Below are positions 24,004-33,744 of a stretch of 35,171 nt of DNA, one piece after another; position 1 is the stretch's first letter, and each line of letters begins with the position of its first letter. The notes beneath the pieces are model-generated. The model was not told where the DNA came from. It ran no database searches and saw only the letters and a program-made list of their open reading frames with translations. The translations under genes and the position numbers were made by a program. The stretch comes from Acidimicrobiaceae bacterium. Lineage in GTDB: Bacteria > Actinomycetota > Acidimicrobiia > Acidimicrobiales > Ilumatobacteraceae. The stretch covers positions 1 through 35,171 of the forward strand of contig VFMC01000014.1 in the NCBI GenBank assembly GCA_006515795.1. The letters are read 5' to 3'.

Positions 24004-26417
24004 ACCTCGAGACCGGGAACACCATCCTCGGCCGTGCCCGCGCTCGGCGCGCTGCCGCCCACGATCGAAGCGGCCGTTCCAGACGCCACGACCCCGTTGC
24101 GGTCGAACATCCCGTCGGCGTCGCGGTCGTCGAAGATGAACACCTCGATCGACCCGGCAGCGCGCTCGGCCTCGGCCGATGACGACGATCCGTACGGCGG
24201 CACGGTGGCGACGAGCACTCCGAGCAGCGACGCCAAGCCGACGAGTCGCACCCCGCCGCGGCGCTGATGCGAGACCGCACCGACGGTCGGTACGGGCGCG
24301 GCACCGATGGGGGCGCCGGCGGATCCGTCGATGAGATCGACCCGGTGCAGAACGACGCAGTAGGTGTAGAGGGCATCGGCCGAGCTCCTCGACATCGCCC
24401 CGAACTCCACGCCGCACATCGGGCCGTCGCGGTGCGCTCTGATGTTGCGGACGAGCGCTCTCGCTTCCCCCCGGGCCGATTGTCCGCCGGAGGACGGAAC
24501 GTCGAACACGACGTCGAGAACGTCGTTCACCGTGCACGCCGAGCCGTCGTCGAAACGAATTCCTGCGCCGAGGGGCGAGAGGTTCACCAGCACCGCAGCG
24601 CGTCCGCTCACCACGGCGCGAAGGCCCACGTCGATCCGCTCGGATCGACGCAGCAGCGGCCCACCGATGAGACAACGCATCGTGTCGAGGAGCACCGCGA
24701 TCATCCAGAGCGCAACCGCGAGCAATCCAGCGCGCTCGACCGTGGCCATCTCCGGAAGGAACGGCCTCCACCGGTCGACCGCGGCAACGGTCGTCACCGC
24801 GGCCATCACCAGCAGCCCGATGACGAGCGCCCTGTTCTTGAGTGCGTTGCCGGCGCCGCCACGCCGGCCCGACGAGATGCCCGCTCCAGCCAGATCCCGC
24901 CCAGCGCCGAGCAGTGCGGCGAGAGCTGGACCCATCGTGCGCACCGACCAGCGCGCCCGGGCGCCGGGTGGCAACGTGCCGTCGCTGAACCTGTCGATCG
25001 CCGAGGTCTGAAGCAGCAGCCACGGCAGCCACAACGCGCCGATGCCCCACCAGCTCGCCGTGAGCGGCACCGACCCGACTGCCAGCGCGACCGCCAGGAT
25101 CGCGATGAACGCCACCCGCCGTAGCCCGGAGAGCGGGCGAACCATCCACGCCAGGTAGCCAAGTCGCTCCGACAGCCGCAACCCGCCACGCCACAGCGGG
25201 TTCTGTGCCGAGGCCAGGGTCCCCAAGGCCGCCGCGGCGCAGCGGCGGCGTTCGGCCAACACCGCCCGCTCGCTGCTGATCAGCGATGCGATCACCGCTG
25301 GGTGGCGCGGCGCGACGATCCGATGACCACGCGCACGAACGCGGATCGACCACTGCAGCTCCACCGTGCGCCGAGCACGTCGCGACCGCAGCGAGCGCCG
25401 CGCTCGGCTCCGCTCCGAGCTCCAACGCCGGCGACGACGCGCCGACGTGTCGTCGAGCACCGATCGGCGGATGACGCCGCCCGACCCGCAGAACACCGCG
25501 GCACCGCGGGCACCGAGCGCGGGGTTCAGCACCTCCCGTTCGAACTGGAGCTCGTGACGGCCCCGGGGATCGTGCTCGGACGAGTCGACGTCGTCGGTCA
25601 TGAGCCGCGCCTGCGCGACCGCCACCGATGGATCGGCGAACAGCACCGACATCTGTCCCGCGAACCACGGCAGCGGCACGTCGCCGGCGTCGAACACCGC
25701 GATCAGCGGTGCCGACCCGTGCTGTTGAGCCAGGTCGAGGGCGGCAGCGTCGCGCCGGTCGGCCCCGACGACCGACACTCGCGTACCCGCCAAGGCCGCG
25801 ACCGCGGCCTCGAACTGCCCCGAAGCGACCACCGTTATCGAGCGCACGGCGTACATGAACCTGACGCCAGCGAGCGTTGCGTGCAGGTGCCCGATCGGTT
25901 GGGCATCGAACCGAACCACCACGTCGACTGCCGTGTCGAGAGCTGTGTCGATGGCGGTCCGACCGGTCGGTGCGCCGCCCCTGGCACCGCGTCGATCCGT
26001 CGCCACCGCGGTCGTACCGTGCGGTGGCGTGATCGCGAACGCAGCCGTCGGTTCATCGGGATCGACGGCCGACGTCGCGTCTTCGTGGCGGCCGAGGGCG
26101 TCGCGCCGTTCGGCAGCCGCCGTCGGCACGACATCGCCGGGCGCGGCTCGGGTCGCGGAACGCGGATCCGGTCCGGATGGCGGTGACGAGTCGCTCGACG
26201 TCCGCCGCAGCGCGGCGAGCAGCGCGATCACCGCGGCCACACCGGCCACGTCCACGCACAGGGCTGCCACGGCGAGCGCCACCGGCACACCGGTGAGGGT
26301 CGACCGCGCTCTCCACAGGAGGAAGGCGGTACCGACCAGCACCGTGACGACCGCTGTCAGCGGCCGGATCACACGGTGGCGCGGAACCGCGCCTTCATCA
26401 CCTGATCGTTGGCCCAC
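24004..26417 (-). CDS. GT2/cellulose-synthase-like membrane protein with PilZ domain, open into the surface protein
   Basis: From GTG 26417 (GGGGAG 9 nt upstream; GTG 26447 also possible) the frame has two N-terminal membrane helices, a linker, a GT2-like domain (LIAVFDAGDVPLPWFAG, AVFCGSGGVIRRSVLDD), and a multi-helix membrane part (RVAFIAILAVALAVGSVPL, GALWLPWLLLQ). A PilZ domain follows (AAVLVNLSPLGAGIRFDDGS, GPMCGVEFG), which in the family binds c-di-GMP. The Q-x-x-R-W acceptor motif of cellulose synthases is not recognisable (AERRRCAAAALGTL stands in its place), so catalysis is doubtful. No stop separates PilZ from a further helix (VRLVGLASLLGVLVA) and a SdrD-like start (IEVFIFDDRDADGMFDRNG). 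The frame turns non-sensical after EVIARH at about 24000. Either this is a natural fusion to the surface protein or the stop was lost by deletion. Confidence 0.7.
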
Positions 26418-26573
26418 TACACCTGCTCCCCGTGGATGGCGCGACACGGATCACTCTTCCACGGTTGATCTTCGGCCGCGGAGCGCGCGTACTTGAGAGA
26501 ATCTTTCCAAATCACCGAGCGGGTCGCACGTCATCCCGTAGGGCACCGGGACCGCACGAGTGCGGCGCGGGCA

Positions 26574-27464
26574 TCAGTCGAGCAACGTGGCGAGGGCATC
26601 GACCACCGCTGCGGGTCCGGCTGCCGTGGCCATCCGCGCACCCGTCCTCCGGGCGAACTCCTCGGCTGCCGCGCTGTCACCTTCGGGGGCGATCACCACC
26701 ACCTCCTGCAACTGGGCCGCTGCCGCAACCGAATCGCCCTCGACCGTCGCTCGGCAGTCGCTCAACACGACGACGATCTTGCGGCCGGCGCGGCTGCGAG
26801 CCAACTGATCGGATGCAACGCGCAACGCCCCGGCGAGATCGGTTGTGCCGAAGCCGCGAAGTGCCAGCACGTCGTTCACCACCCGGTCGCTCGACTTGTC
26901 TGCATCCTGGCTCTTGGTGACGACGATGTCGCTGCCGAACGCGACCACGCTGTAGTCGTGTGGTGCCCAGTACGACACCGCTGCCGCGGCGACTGCCGAG
27001 CTGGCCAAGGGCTTGCCACCCATCGACCCGCTCCGATCCAACAGCAGGCACAACGCCGTGCCCGGCTTCGCCCATCCACGAATGCGGAGCCGCTCCGGAT
27101 CGATCGCTCGACCGCGTCCGCCGGCGTCCACCAGCCCATCGAGGCTGGCGTCGAGATCGAGGTCGCCGCCGTCGGGGCGATACTTCCGTTCCACGATCTT
27201 GCCCACTCCGCGTGGGCGCACAGCACCGCGTCGACCGACGTCGAGGAAGAGGCGACCGGCGAGACGTCGAGCGAGCTCGCGCAGCTTCGGATCGGTCGCC
27301 GCGGTGAGATCGGCGATCAGCGCCATCGTCTCGTCGGGGTCGTCGCGCATCGCCGCATCGATCGCCGCCTCGTCGAGCTCGCCCACCTCGGGTGACACCT
27401 GCTCGAAGCGCGGATTGCGGGCCAGCTCGCGGCGTGAGGTGGTCTTGCGCCGGCTCTCGGCCAC
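26574..27464 (-). CDS. VWA domain protein, partner of MoxR ATPase
   Basis: The 296-residue protein has an N-terminal helical region (ELARNPRFEQVSPEVGELDE, DPKLRELARRLAGRLFL) and a C-terminal von Willebrand factor A domain. The MIDAS motif is DRSGSMGG, followed by the conserved Thr in GFGTTDLAGAL and Asp in VVLSDCRAT, so metal binding is expected. Proteins of this type work with MoxR AAA+ ATPases as chaperones that insert metals or remodel protein complexes. The GTG start at 27464 lies 44 nt after the MoxR stop on the same strand, so the two form an operon. The client is not identified. The alcohol dehydrogenase upstream and the surface-protein locus downstream are candidates by position only. 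Confidence 0.85.
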   Translation of the reverse strand: MAESRRKTTSRRELARNPRFEQVSPEVGELDEAAIDAAMRDDPDETMALIADLTAATDPKLRELARRLAGRLFLDVGRRGAVRPRGVGKIVERKYRPDGGDLDLDASLDGLVDAGGRGRAIDPERLRIRGWAKPGTALCLLLDRSGSMGGKPLASSAVAAAAVSYWAPHDYSVVAFGSDIVVTKSQDADKSSDRVVNDVLALRGFGTTDLAGALRVASDQLARSRAGRKIVVVLSDCRATVEGDSVAAAAQLQEVVVIAPEGDSAAAEEFARRTGARMATAAGPAAVVDALATLLD

Positions 27465-27508
27465 GGCCTCGTCGGCCTCCGCACCCTCTTTGGCCCGCGG
27501 CGGGGACC

Positions 27509-28450
27509 TCAGTGAGAGCTGATGGCCCCGGTCGGGGCGCCGGCTTTTCCCCCATCACCGGCGCCCTCGCCGGTTCCGCCGACCCTTCCGAAGATCTCCT
27601 CCCAGAGCTCGGTGATGATGCCCTCGCTGGTGCGCGGCGAACCCTCACGAAGCCGGACTCGACCCGAGAGCGCCACGATCGCGGCGTCGAGCGACACGCT
27701 CGGATGCTCGGCCGGCAGCCCGCGCAGCTCGCTCAGCGACCGGGCGACCAACGCCGTGTCGAGCGCGCCCCGAACCGACGAACCGACACGCAGATCGTCG
27801 TGGTCGCGGGTGCGCCGCACGAGCTCGACCACCTTCGTCAGCCAGGTCGCGTCGAGCGAAGTCCCCGGGGTGCCGGCCACCCCCCGATCGACGATCGACA
27901 CCTCGTCGCCGGCGCTCTGATAGGTCATCGACAGCCGGCACATGCGGTCGTAGATCGCGCTGCTGATTCGTGCCGTGCCGACGGCATCGAACGGGTTCAT
28001 CGCCGCCACGAGCCGGAACCCTTGGGCGCAGGCGATGCGACCGAAGCGAGGAACGTGCAGCTCCCGTTCGCTCATCACGGTGATCAGCACGTTGAGCGTC
28101 TCTTCCGGGATGCGGTTGATCTCCTCGACGTACAGCAGTGCACCAGAGGTCATCGCCGTGACGAGTGGACCATCGACGAACACATCCGGCGCGTAGCCAT
28201 CGGTGAGCACGCGCGCCGGATCGAAGTGCCCTACCAGGCGGGCCGGGGTGAGCTCGGCGTTGCCCTCGACGAACTCGAACCCGATGCCGAGCTCGTGGGC
28301 GACGGCGCGCAACAACGTGCTCTTGCCGGTGCCGGGCGGGCCTTCGAGCACGATGTGCCTGTCGGCGGCCAGCGCGGCCACCACCAGTTCGAGCTCGCGA
28401 CGTCGCCCGACGACCTGGCCGAGCAGACGGTCGATCAACTCAGCGGCCAT
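27509..28450 (-). CDS. MoxR-type AAA+ ATPase
   Basis: The 313-residue protein carries Walker A GPPGTGKSTLL (about residues 38-48), Walker B ALLYVEEINRIPEE, sensor 1 in FRLVAAMNPFD and a C-terminal lid with SVRGALDTALVARS (sensor 2 region). These are MoxR/RavA subfamily features. The Gly-rich tail (GGTGEGAGDGGKAGAP) is variable. ATG 28450 starts 20 nt after the alcohol dehydrogenase stop, so cotranscription is likely. It should hydrolyse ATP and act with the VWA protein that follows. The reading frame extends far upstream through the dehydrogenase gene, but that part is out of its coding frame. Confidence 0.9.
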   Translation of the reverse strand: MAAELIDRLLGQVVGRRRELELVVAALAADRHIVLEGPPGTGKSTLLRAVAHELGIGFEFVEGNAELTPARLVGHFDPARVLTDGYAPDVFVDGPLVTAMTSGALLYVEEINRIPEETLNVLITVMSERELHVPRFGRIACAQGFRLVAAMNPFDAVGTARISSAIYDRMCRLSMTYQSAGDEVSIVDRGVAGTPGTSLDATWLTKVVELVRRTRDHDDLRVGSSVRGALDTALVARSLSELRGLPAEHPSVSLDAAIVALSGRVRLREGSPRTSEGIITELWEEIFGRVGGTGEGAGDGGKAGAPTGAISSH

Positions 28451-28470
28451 CGCGGCGTGCTCGGATTCGC

Positions 28471-29583
28471 TCAGTCGTACTTCAGGACGCCGCGGATGTT
28501 CGTGCCGGCACGCATCGCGTCGTAGCCCTCGTTGACGCCGTCGAGTGGATATTCGTTGGTGACCAGGCCGTCGAGGTCGAGCTGGCCCTCGCGGTACAAC
28601 CCGATGAGCTTGGGGATGTCGGCACGCGGGTTGCCGGACCCGAACAGCGAACCGACGAGCTGCTTCTCCATCAGGGTGAGGTCGAGCAGGCTCATCGACG
28701 CGGAGAACTCGAGGGCCGGATGGATGTTGGTGACGACCACGCGGCCGCGCTTCGCGGCCAACGCCATCGCCTGCCCGATCAATTCGCCCGAGCCGACACC
28801 CATGGTCATGATGACCTTGTTGGCCATCGTGCCCCACGTGAGCTCCTGGATGCCGGGCATCGCCTCTTCCATCGAGGCGAAGGTGTGCGTGGCGCCGAAC
28901 TCCATCGCCTTCTCGCGCTTGAACTCGACGGGGTCGATGGCGATGATCCGCTTGGCACCCGCCAACTTCGCTCCCTGGATCGCGTTTGCGCCGATGCCGC
29001 CTACGCCAACGACGGCAACCGTGTCGCCCGGCTTCACTTCGGCGGCGTACACGCTCGAACCCCAACCGGTCACGACGCCACATCCCAGCAGGCAGGCCCG
29101 ATCGAGCGGGACGTCGTTGTCGATCTTGATGCAGCTCGCCTCGTTCACGACCGTGTGGTGGGCGAAGGTGCCGAGGATGCACATCAGGCCGAGGTCCTTG
29201 TCGCGGGCATGGTGCCGGCTGGTGCCATCGGTGATCTGCTTGCCGATGCCCATCAGCGCTCCGAGGTCGCACAGGTTCTGGTGCCCGGTGGAGCAGCTTG
29301 GGCACCGACCGCACGAGGGGATGAACCCGAACACCACGTGATCGCCGGCGGCGAGCCAGCTCACCCCTTCACCGACCTCTTGCACCACGCCGGCGCCTTC
29401 GTGGCCGCCGATGATCGGCAGCTCGAAGGGCAGGTCGCCGGTGACGAGGTGCTCGTCGCTGTGGCACATCCCGCTGGCGGCGAGCTTGACCAGCACCTCG
29501 CCGGGGCCGGGGGGATCGAGGTCGATCTCCTCGACGCTCCACGGCGTGTTGGTCTCCCACAAGATTGCAGCTCTGGTCTTCAC
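28471..29583 (-). CDS. Zn-dependent alcohol dehydrogenase, NDMA-dependent (mycofactocin-type) family
   Basis: The 370-residue protein is a complete MDR alcohol dehydrogenase. Catalytic Zn ligands are Cys40 (GMCHSDEH) and His61 (GGHEGAG), the structural Zn site is Cys91/94/97/105 (CGRCPSCSTGHQNLC), and the Rossmann motif is VGVGGIGANAIQGAKLAGAK. The start MKTRAAILWE, the HHARDKDLGLMCILGTFAHH insert, GSLFGSGNPRADIPKLIGLY and the end GYDAMRAGTNIRGV match the NDMA-dependent alcohol dehydrogenases. These keep NAD tightly bound and pass electrons to mycofactocin. The GTG start follows a good Shine-Dalgarno (GGGGGT, about 5 nt away). A mycofactocin precursor gene 2 kb away on the other strand supports the assignment. 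No lesion is seen. Confidence 0.88.
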   Translation of the reverse strand: MKTRAAILWETNTPWSVEEIDLDPPGPGEVLVKLAASGMCHSDEHLVTGDLPFELPIIGGHEGAGVVQEVGEGVSWLAAGDHVVFGFIPSCGRCPSCSTGHQNLCDLGALMGIGKQITDGTSRHHARDKDLGLMCILGTFAHHTVVNEASCIKIDNDVPLDRACLLGCGVVTGWGSSVYAAEVKPGDTVAVVGVGGIGANAIQGAKLAGAKRIIAIDPVEFKREKAMEFGATHTFASMEEAMPGIQELTWGTMANKVIMTMGVGSGELIGQAMALAAKRGRVVVTNIHPALEFSASMSLLDLTLMEKQLVGSLFGSGNPRADIPKLIGLYREGQLDLDGLVTNEYPLDGVNEGYDAMRAGTNIRGVLKYD

Positions 29584-29644
29584 GTGTGACCCCCGGATCG
29601 TCGACGTCGAACTGATCGGACGTTAGCGGTGGTCGCCCTCCGCG

Positions 29645-31520
29645 TCACACTCGGGGTGCGTCGAGCTCGGCGGGTAGCTCGGCGTCGCCGACGAGGTGCA
29701 GGGTCTGCACGGCGCGGGTCATGGCGACGTAGAGCAGTCGGGCGCCGCGTTCGGTGCCGGCGAGGATCTGATGGGGGTTCACCACCACCACGCCATCGAA
29801 CTCGAGGCCCTTCACGGCCTCGGCCGGTGTTGTGATGGCGATGCCGGACGACCAGCACCTCAGCGGCCACGGCCGCGGCGAGCGCCGTGGGCTCGACACG
29901 GGTGAAGCTCGGTGCCGAGCCTTCGAAGCGGACGCTGGTGCTGGCGACGGTGTCGACCGCGGTGAAAGGCAGCAACCGGTTGGCCACATCGAGGATCGGT
30001 CCGGGAACGCGGTAGCCGATCGTGAGGTGGGCGACCGAGCCGGCGGCACGGGTGAGGTGACCCAGCGCGACGTCCCAGTCGCGCTGGCCTGCCGGCGTGG
30101 TGGATTGGGCGAGGTCGCCGAGGACGGTCATCGAACCGCTCGGACTTCGCCGTCCGATGACCCGCAGCGCGACCGCCGAATGATCCTGTGCCTCGTCGAC
30201 GACGAGGTGACCGAACGTGAACGGCGTGCCGTTCAACAACGTGTTGGCCTCGTCGACCAACAGCTGATCGGCGACGGTCCAGCGGCGACGCCGTCCACTC
30301 GGACCGAATCCGTGCTCGGCGAGCAGATGATCGATCAGCCGCACCGGCTGCACCACGGGCCATGCCCGCTGGAGGACAGATCGGAGCACGTCCAACTTGG
30401 CAAAGGCCGCGTCGGAGCCGGTGCGCTGCAGCACTTCACGCTCGATGATCGGGCGGAGCGACTGACGCCGCCGGTTCACCGGCAGGTTGCCATCGAGTGC
30501 ACGGGCGATCCATTCAGCCATCTCGTCGACCTCGAACACCAGGGTGCGGGCGCCGAGCGGTTGATGGACGCGTTCGCTCGGTGTGGAGACGTGTCGCGTG
30601 ACGGCCGCCTCCACCGCGGCGAGCATCGCCGCCGAACCCTTGTGTTCGCGGTCGTGGTCGGAATCGACGCCGGCCAGATCGTCGAGCTTCGGGATGCACA
30701 AGTCGAGTGCCGTCTTCTGCTGAACGCTGCGCTCGCCGAGCGATGGCAGCACGTTGCCGATGTAGTCGAGGAAGACCGGGTTCGGCCCCACCACCAGCAC
30801 CCCGTCGCGCATCAGCCGGCGGCGATGCTCGAACAGCAGGTAGGCCGCACGGTGCAGGCCGACTGCGGTCTTCCCGGTGCCCGGGCCGCCCTGCACCACC
30901 AGGCACTGATCGATCGGGGCGCGGATCACGACATCCTGTTCGGCCTGGATGGTCGCCACGATCTCGCGCATCGCACCCGTTCTCGCGGCGCCGATCTCGG
31001 CCAACACCGGATCGGGCACACCGGTCGCGGCGCTCGCCGCGTCGGGATCGTCGAGCTGCTCGTCGAGGTAGGCCGTGACATCACCGTCGACCAAGGTGAA
31101 CCGCCGCCGGTGCGCCAACCCCAGCGGATCGATTCCCGTGGCGCGATAGAACGGCGCCGCGATCGGTGCCCGCCAATCGACCACCACCGGATCGTGCACG
31201 TCGTCTTCGATGTGCCGACGCCCGATGTACCACGTGTCGCCGCTACTGGAGTGGGCGCCGCCACGGGCGCCGACGGCGTGGGCGCGGTCCTCTGTGATCC
31301 GGCCGAAGAAGTCACCGGCCCCCGGTGAACGCAGATCCTCGAGCGCCTCCCCGACGGTGACCTCGACGTACTCCTTGGTGATCTCGTCGGCGGCGGCGTC
31401 GGGATCGACGCCACTGAACCGCTCGATCATCCGGTCGCGACAGGCGCGCGAGAACCCGAGTCGTTCGCGCTCGGATTCGAGCTCCGGAAACGGATCGATC
31501 GACGGATCAGGGTTCGCCAC
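29645..31520 (-). pseudogene. UvrD/HelD-like superfamily 1 helicase, frame broken near the C-terminus
   Basis: From GTG 31520 the protein has the HelD-type N-terminal region (ESERERLGFSRACRDRMIER), GRRHIEDDVHDPVVVDWRAP, Walker A GGPGTGKTAVGLHRA, Walker B HLVVDEAQDHS, motif III VLGDLAQST and motif IV region GYRVPGPILDVANRL. HelD/HelR proteins recycle RNA polymerase. Near 29836-29845, after AAEVLVV, the frame is lost. The true C-terminus continues one frame over as PAEAVKGLEFDGVVVVNPHQ and RLLYVAMTRAVQTLHLV (motifs V and VI), ending at 29645. About 35-60 codons between the two are missing compared with the family. The ATP-binding part is intact. It is divergent from mftA with a 74-nt gap. Confidence 0.85.
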
Positions 31521-31582
31521 AGGGGCATCGACACTACCTGTCGCCCGGCCACGTCGTGTCTGGTCCCCCCGCCTTCCACCGC

Positions 31583-31588
31583 TACGCT
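31583..31588 (+). promoter_or_regulatory. Probable -10 box of the mft operon
   Basis: TACGCT fits TANNNT and lies 6 nt before the mftA ATG at 31595. There is no Shine-Dalgarno sequence in the gap, which fits a leaderless mRNA. Confidence 0.45.
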
Positions 31589-31594
31589 CGCGCT

Positions 31595-31732
31595 ATGGAG
31601 AACGAGACAGCCACCGCCACGGTCCGGGCACCGGGCGCCGAGCACGACGAGGCGCCCGTTGATGGCGAGCTGCTGGCAGACGAGCTGTTGATCGAGGAGA
31701 TCTCGATCGATGGCATGTGCGGCGTCTACTGA
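31595..31732 (+). CDS. mftA: Mycofactocin precursor peptide MftA
   Basis: The 45-residue peptide has an acidic leader (ELLADELLIEEIS) and ends in IDGMCGVY, the C-terminal signature of mycofactocin precursors. MftC decarboxylates and cross-links the terminal Val-Tyr, and the peptide is then cut down to a redox cofactor built on this pair. The leader is bound by MftB. It is too short to be called by length alone, but the C-terminus, the position directly before mftB and mftC, and the start 6 nt after a -10-like TACGCT leave little doubt. Its last 23 nt overlap the most upstream start of mftB. Leader and core look intact. Confidence 0.95.
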   Translation: MENETATATVRAPGAEHDEAPVDGELLADELLIEEISIDGMCGVY

Positions 31733-32006
31733 GCCGATCCGGCCGCGCGTGCTCGACCAAGCGCTCGAACTGCACCCGCTGGTCGCCTTGCGGCCTGAGC
31801 CGTTCGGCGCGCTCGCCTATCACTACGGCAATCGTCGGCTCGTGTTCCTGAGGCACCCCGACATCGTCGGCGTCGCCCGCGATCTCGGCGAGCACCCATC
31901 GTTGTCGGCCACGCTCGCGGCACATCACATCGCCCCCTCCCGGTGGCCGAGCTTCGCAAGAGCCTTCGAGTCACTCAAGTCGTCAGAGATCGTCCGTGAG
32001 CGCTGA
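31710..32006 (+). CDS. mftB: Mycofactocin biosynthesis chaperone MftB
   Basis: This protein has up to 98 residues. ALELHPLVALRPEPFGALAYHYGNRR is the MftB signature of the PqqD-like RiPP recognition element, followed by LVFLRHPDIVGVARDLGEHPS and a C-terminal helix. It binds the MftA leader and presents it to MftC. ATG 31710 lies inside mftA. GTG 31749 would start the protein at the conserved domain with a 16-nt gap after mftA, and is the better match to family length. The stop is 3 nt before mftC, so translation is coupled. No lesion is seen. Confidence 0.93.
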   Translation: MACAASTEPIRPRVLDQALELHPLVALRPEPFGALAYHYGNRRLVFLRHPDIVGVARDLGEHPSLSATLAAHHIAPSRWPSFARAFESLKSSEIVRER

Positions 32007-32009
32007 ACC

Positions 32010-33150
32010 ATGAGTGCCGCTTCGCTCGTTGCCCAGATGAAGGCTGGGCTCGAAGCGCCGATCTGCCTCACATGGGAACTCACCTACGCCTGCAACCTGC
32101 AGTGCGTGCACTGCCTCAGCTCCAGCGGGCAGCGCGACGAACGCGAGCTCACCACCGTCGAGGCCAAACGAGTGATCGACGAACTCCACGATCTGCAGGT
32201 CTTCTACGTCAACATCGGCGGCGGCGAGCCGATGGTGCGCCGCGACTTCTTCGAGCTCGTCGAGTACTCGATCGGCCGCAACATCGGTGTGAAGTTCTCC
32301 ACCAACGGAGCGTTCATCGATGCCGAGAAGGCCCGCCGGTTCGCGGCAATGGAGTACCTCGACATCCAGATCAGCCTCGACGGCATCGACGCCGCGACCA
32401 ACGATGCCGTCCGCGGCAACGGCTCGTACGACATGGCGAGACGGGCGATGGAGCACCTCGCCGGGGCACAGTTCGGCCCGTTCAAGATCAGCGTGGTCGT
32501 CACAGCTCGACGGCTTCAAGGCACTGGCCCACTCCTACGGCGCGCAGCTCCGGATCACCCGCCTGCGACCGAGCGGTCGCGGCGCCGACACGTGGCACGA
32601 CCTGCACCCCACCAACCGCCAGCAGCGGCAGATCTACGATTGGCTGCTCGCCGCACGCGAGGCCGTGCTCACCGGCGATTCGTTCTTCCACCTCAACGCA
32701 CTCGGCGATCCTCTCCCCGGACTGAACATGTGCGGCGCCGGGCGCGTGGTGTGCCTGATCGATCCGATCGGCGATGTCTACGCCTGCCCGTTCGTGATCC
32801 ACGACGAGTTCAAGGCCGGGTCGGTGCGCGACAACGGTGGCTTCACCCATGTGTGGAGGCACAGCGAACTTTTCCGCGAGCTGCGCGAGCCCCAGTCGGC
32901 GGGCGCCTGCGGCTCGTGCGGCAGCTACGACGCCTGCCAGGGTGGATGCATGGCGGCGAAGTTCTTCACCGGGCTCCCGCTCGAGGGGCCCGACCCCGAG
33001 TGCGTGGCAGGTGAAGGCCAGAACCTGCTCAGCGCCTACGCCGCGGTGGCGAGCACGACAGCGAGCCCGCGGCCGAGCATGGATCACAGCAAACCGGTCG
33101 CCATCGCTCTCGGTCGCACCCGCACGCCGGTGCCGACGGCCGGTTCCTGA
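32010..33150 (+). pseudogene. mftC: Mycofactocin radical SAM maturase MftC, frame broken by an internal deletion
   Basis: The N-terminal half is a radical SAM domain: Cys28/32/35 (CNLQCVHC) for the SAM cluster and GGGEP at 70-74. The C-terminal half, one frame over, is the SPASM domain: QLDGFKALAHSYGAQLRITR, NMCGAGRVVCLIDPIGDVYA, GACGSCGSYDACQGGCMAAK and GPDPEC, with the cysteines of two auxiliary Fe-S clusters. At about 32503 VVVT is followed directly by QLDGF, where relatives have roughly RHNVD between them. A 17-nt loss fits both the missing residues and the frame change. As written, the first frame continues out of phase for about 170 codons with no SPASM domain. MftC would decarboxylate and cross-link the Val-Tyr of MftA. 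The coding quality on both sides is high, so an assembly or sequencing gap is a real alternative to a null allele. Confidence 0.93.
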
Positions 33151-33162
33151 CTCGACGTACTG

Positions 33163-33744
33163 TTGGCGATCCCCGCAGCGCTGATCCTCCTCCCGGCGGC
33201 CTACCTGCTCGGTACGTTTCCGAGCGCCGGCATCGTGGCGCGATCACGAGGCATCGACATCACCACTGTCGGGTCGAAGAACCCGGGCGCGTCGAACGTC
33301 GCCAGGGCCCTCGGCACCTCGTGGGGTGTGCTCGTGTTCCTGCTCGACGGCCTGAAGGGAGCGGTTCCGGCAGCAGCGGGCGTGGCACTCGACACCAGGC
33401 CGGGCGCGTACCTGCTCGTCGGCGCCGCGGTGCTCGGTCACATGTTCCCGGTCACCCGTCGGTTCAGAGGTGGAAAGGGCGTCGCCACCATGGGCGGCGC
33501 GGTCGCGGTTCTGCACCCGTTGGTGTTCGCCGCGCTCCTCGTGGTCTGGCTCGTCGTTCGCAAGCTGAGCGACAAGGCGAGCCTGGCGTCGATCGCGATC
33601 GCCATCGGCCTACCGCTCGGGATCGTGATCGAGCGTTCCCCCGGGTGGGAGGTGGTCGCCTCCGGTGCGCTGGCGCTGCTGGTGATGCTGCGCCACACCG
33701 ACAACATCCGTCGTCTCGCCTCGCGGACTGAACTTCGGGCCTGA
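33163..33744 (+). CDS. plsY: Glycerol-3-phosphate acyltransferase PlsY-like
   Basis: This 193-residue membrane protein has the PlsY motifs: the N-terminal helix with LLGTFPSAGIVARSRG, GSKNPGASNVARALG, DGLKGAVPA, GHMFPVTRRFRGGKGVAT and RHTDNIRRL. PlsY acylates glycerol 3-phosphate with acyl-phosphate at the cytoplasmic face of the membrane, the first step of phospholipid synthesis. The TTG start at 33163 is 12 nt after mftC, and the next gene follows after 38 nt, so it sits inside the mycofactocin operon, where mftD is more usual. The sequence looks complete. Placement next to mycofactocin genes may be accidental. Confidence 0.85.
   Translation: MAIPAALILLPAAYLLGTFPSAGIVARSRGIDITTVGSKNPGASNVARALGTSWGVLVFLLDGLKGAVPAAAGVALDTRPGAYLLVGAAVLGHMFPVTRRFRGGKGVATMGGAVAVLHPLVFAALLVVWLVVRKLSDKASLASIAIAIGLPLGIVIERSPGWEVVASGALALLVMLRHTDNIRRLASRTELRA

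Noticed and set aside
22807..24267. Plus-strand open frame of 486 codons in the surface-protein region
   Set aside because: The minus strand carries clear Cna-B modules. The plus frame has no recognisable domain.
32490..32520. Programmed ribosomal frameshift in mftC
   Set aside because: No slippery heptamer is seen and conserved residues are missing at the join, so a deletion explains it better.
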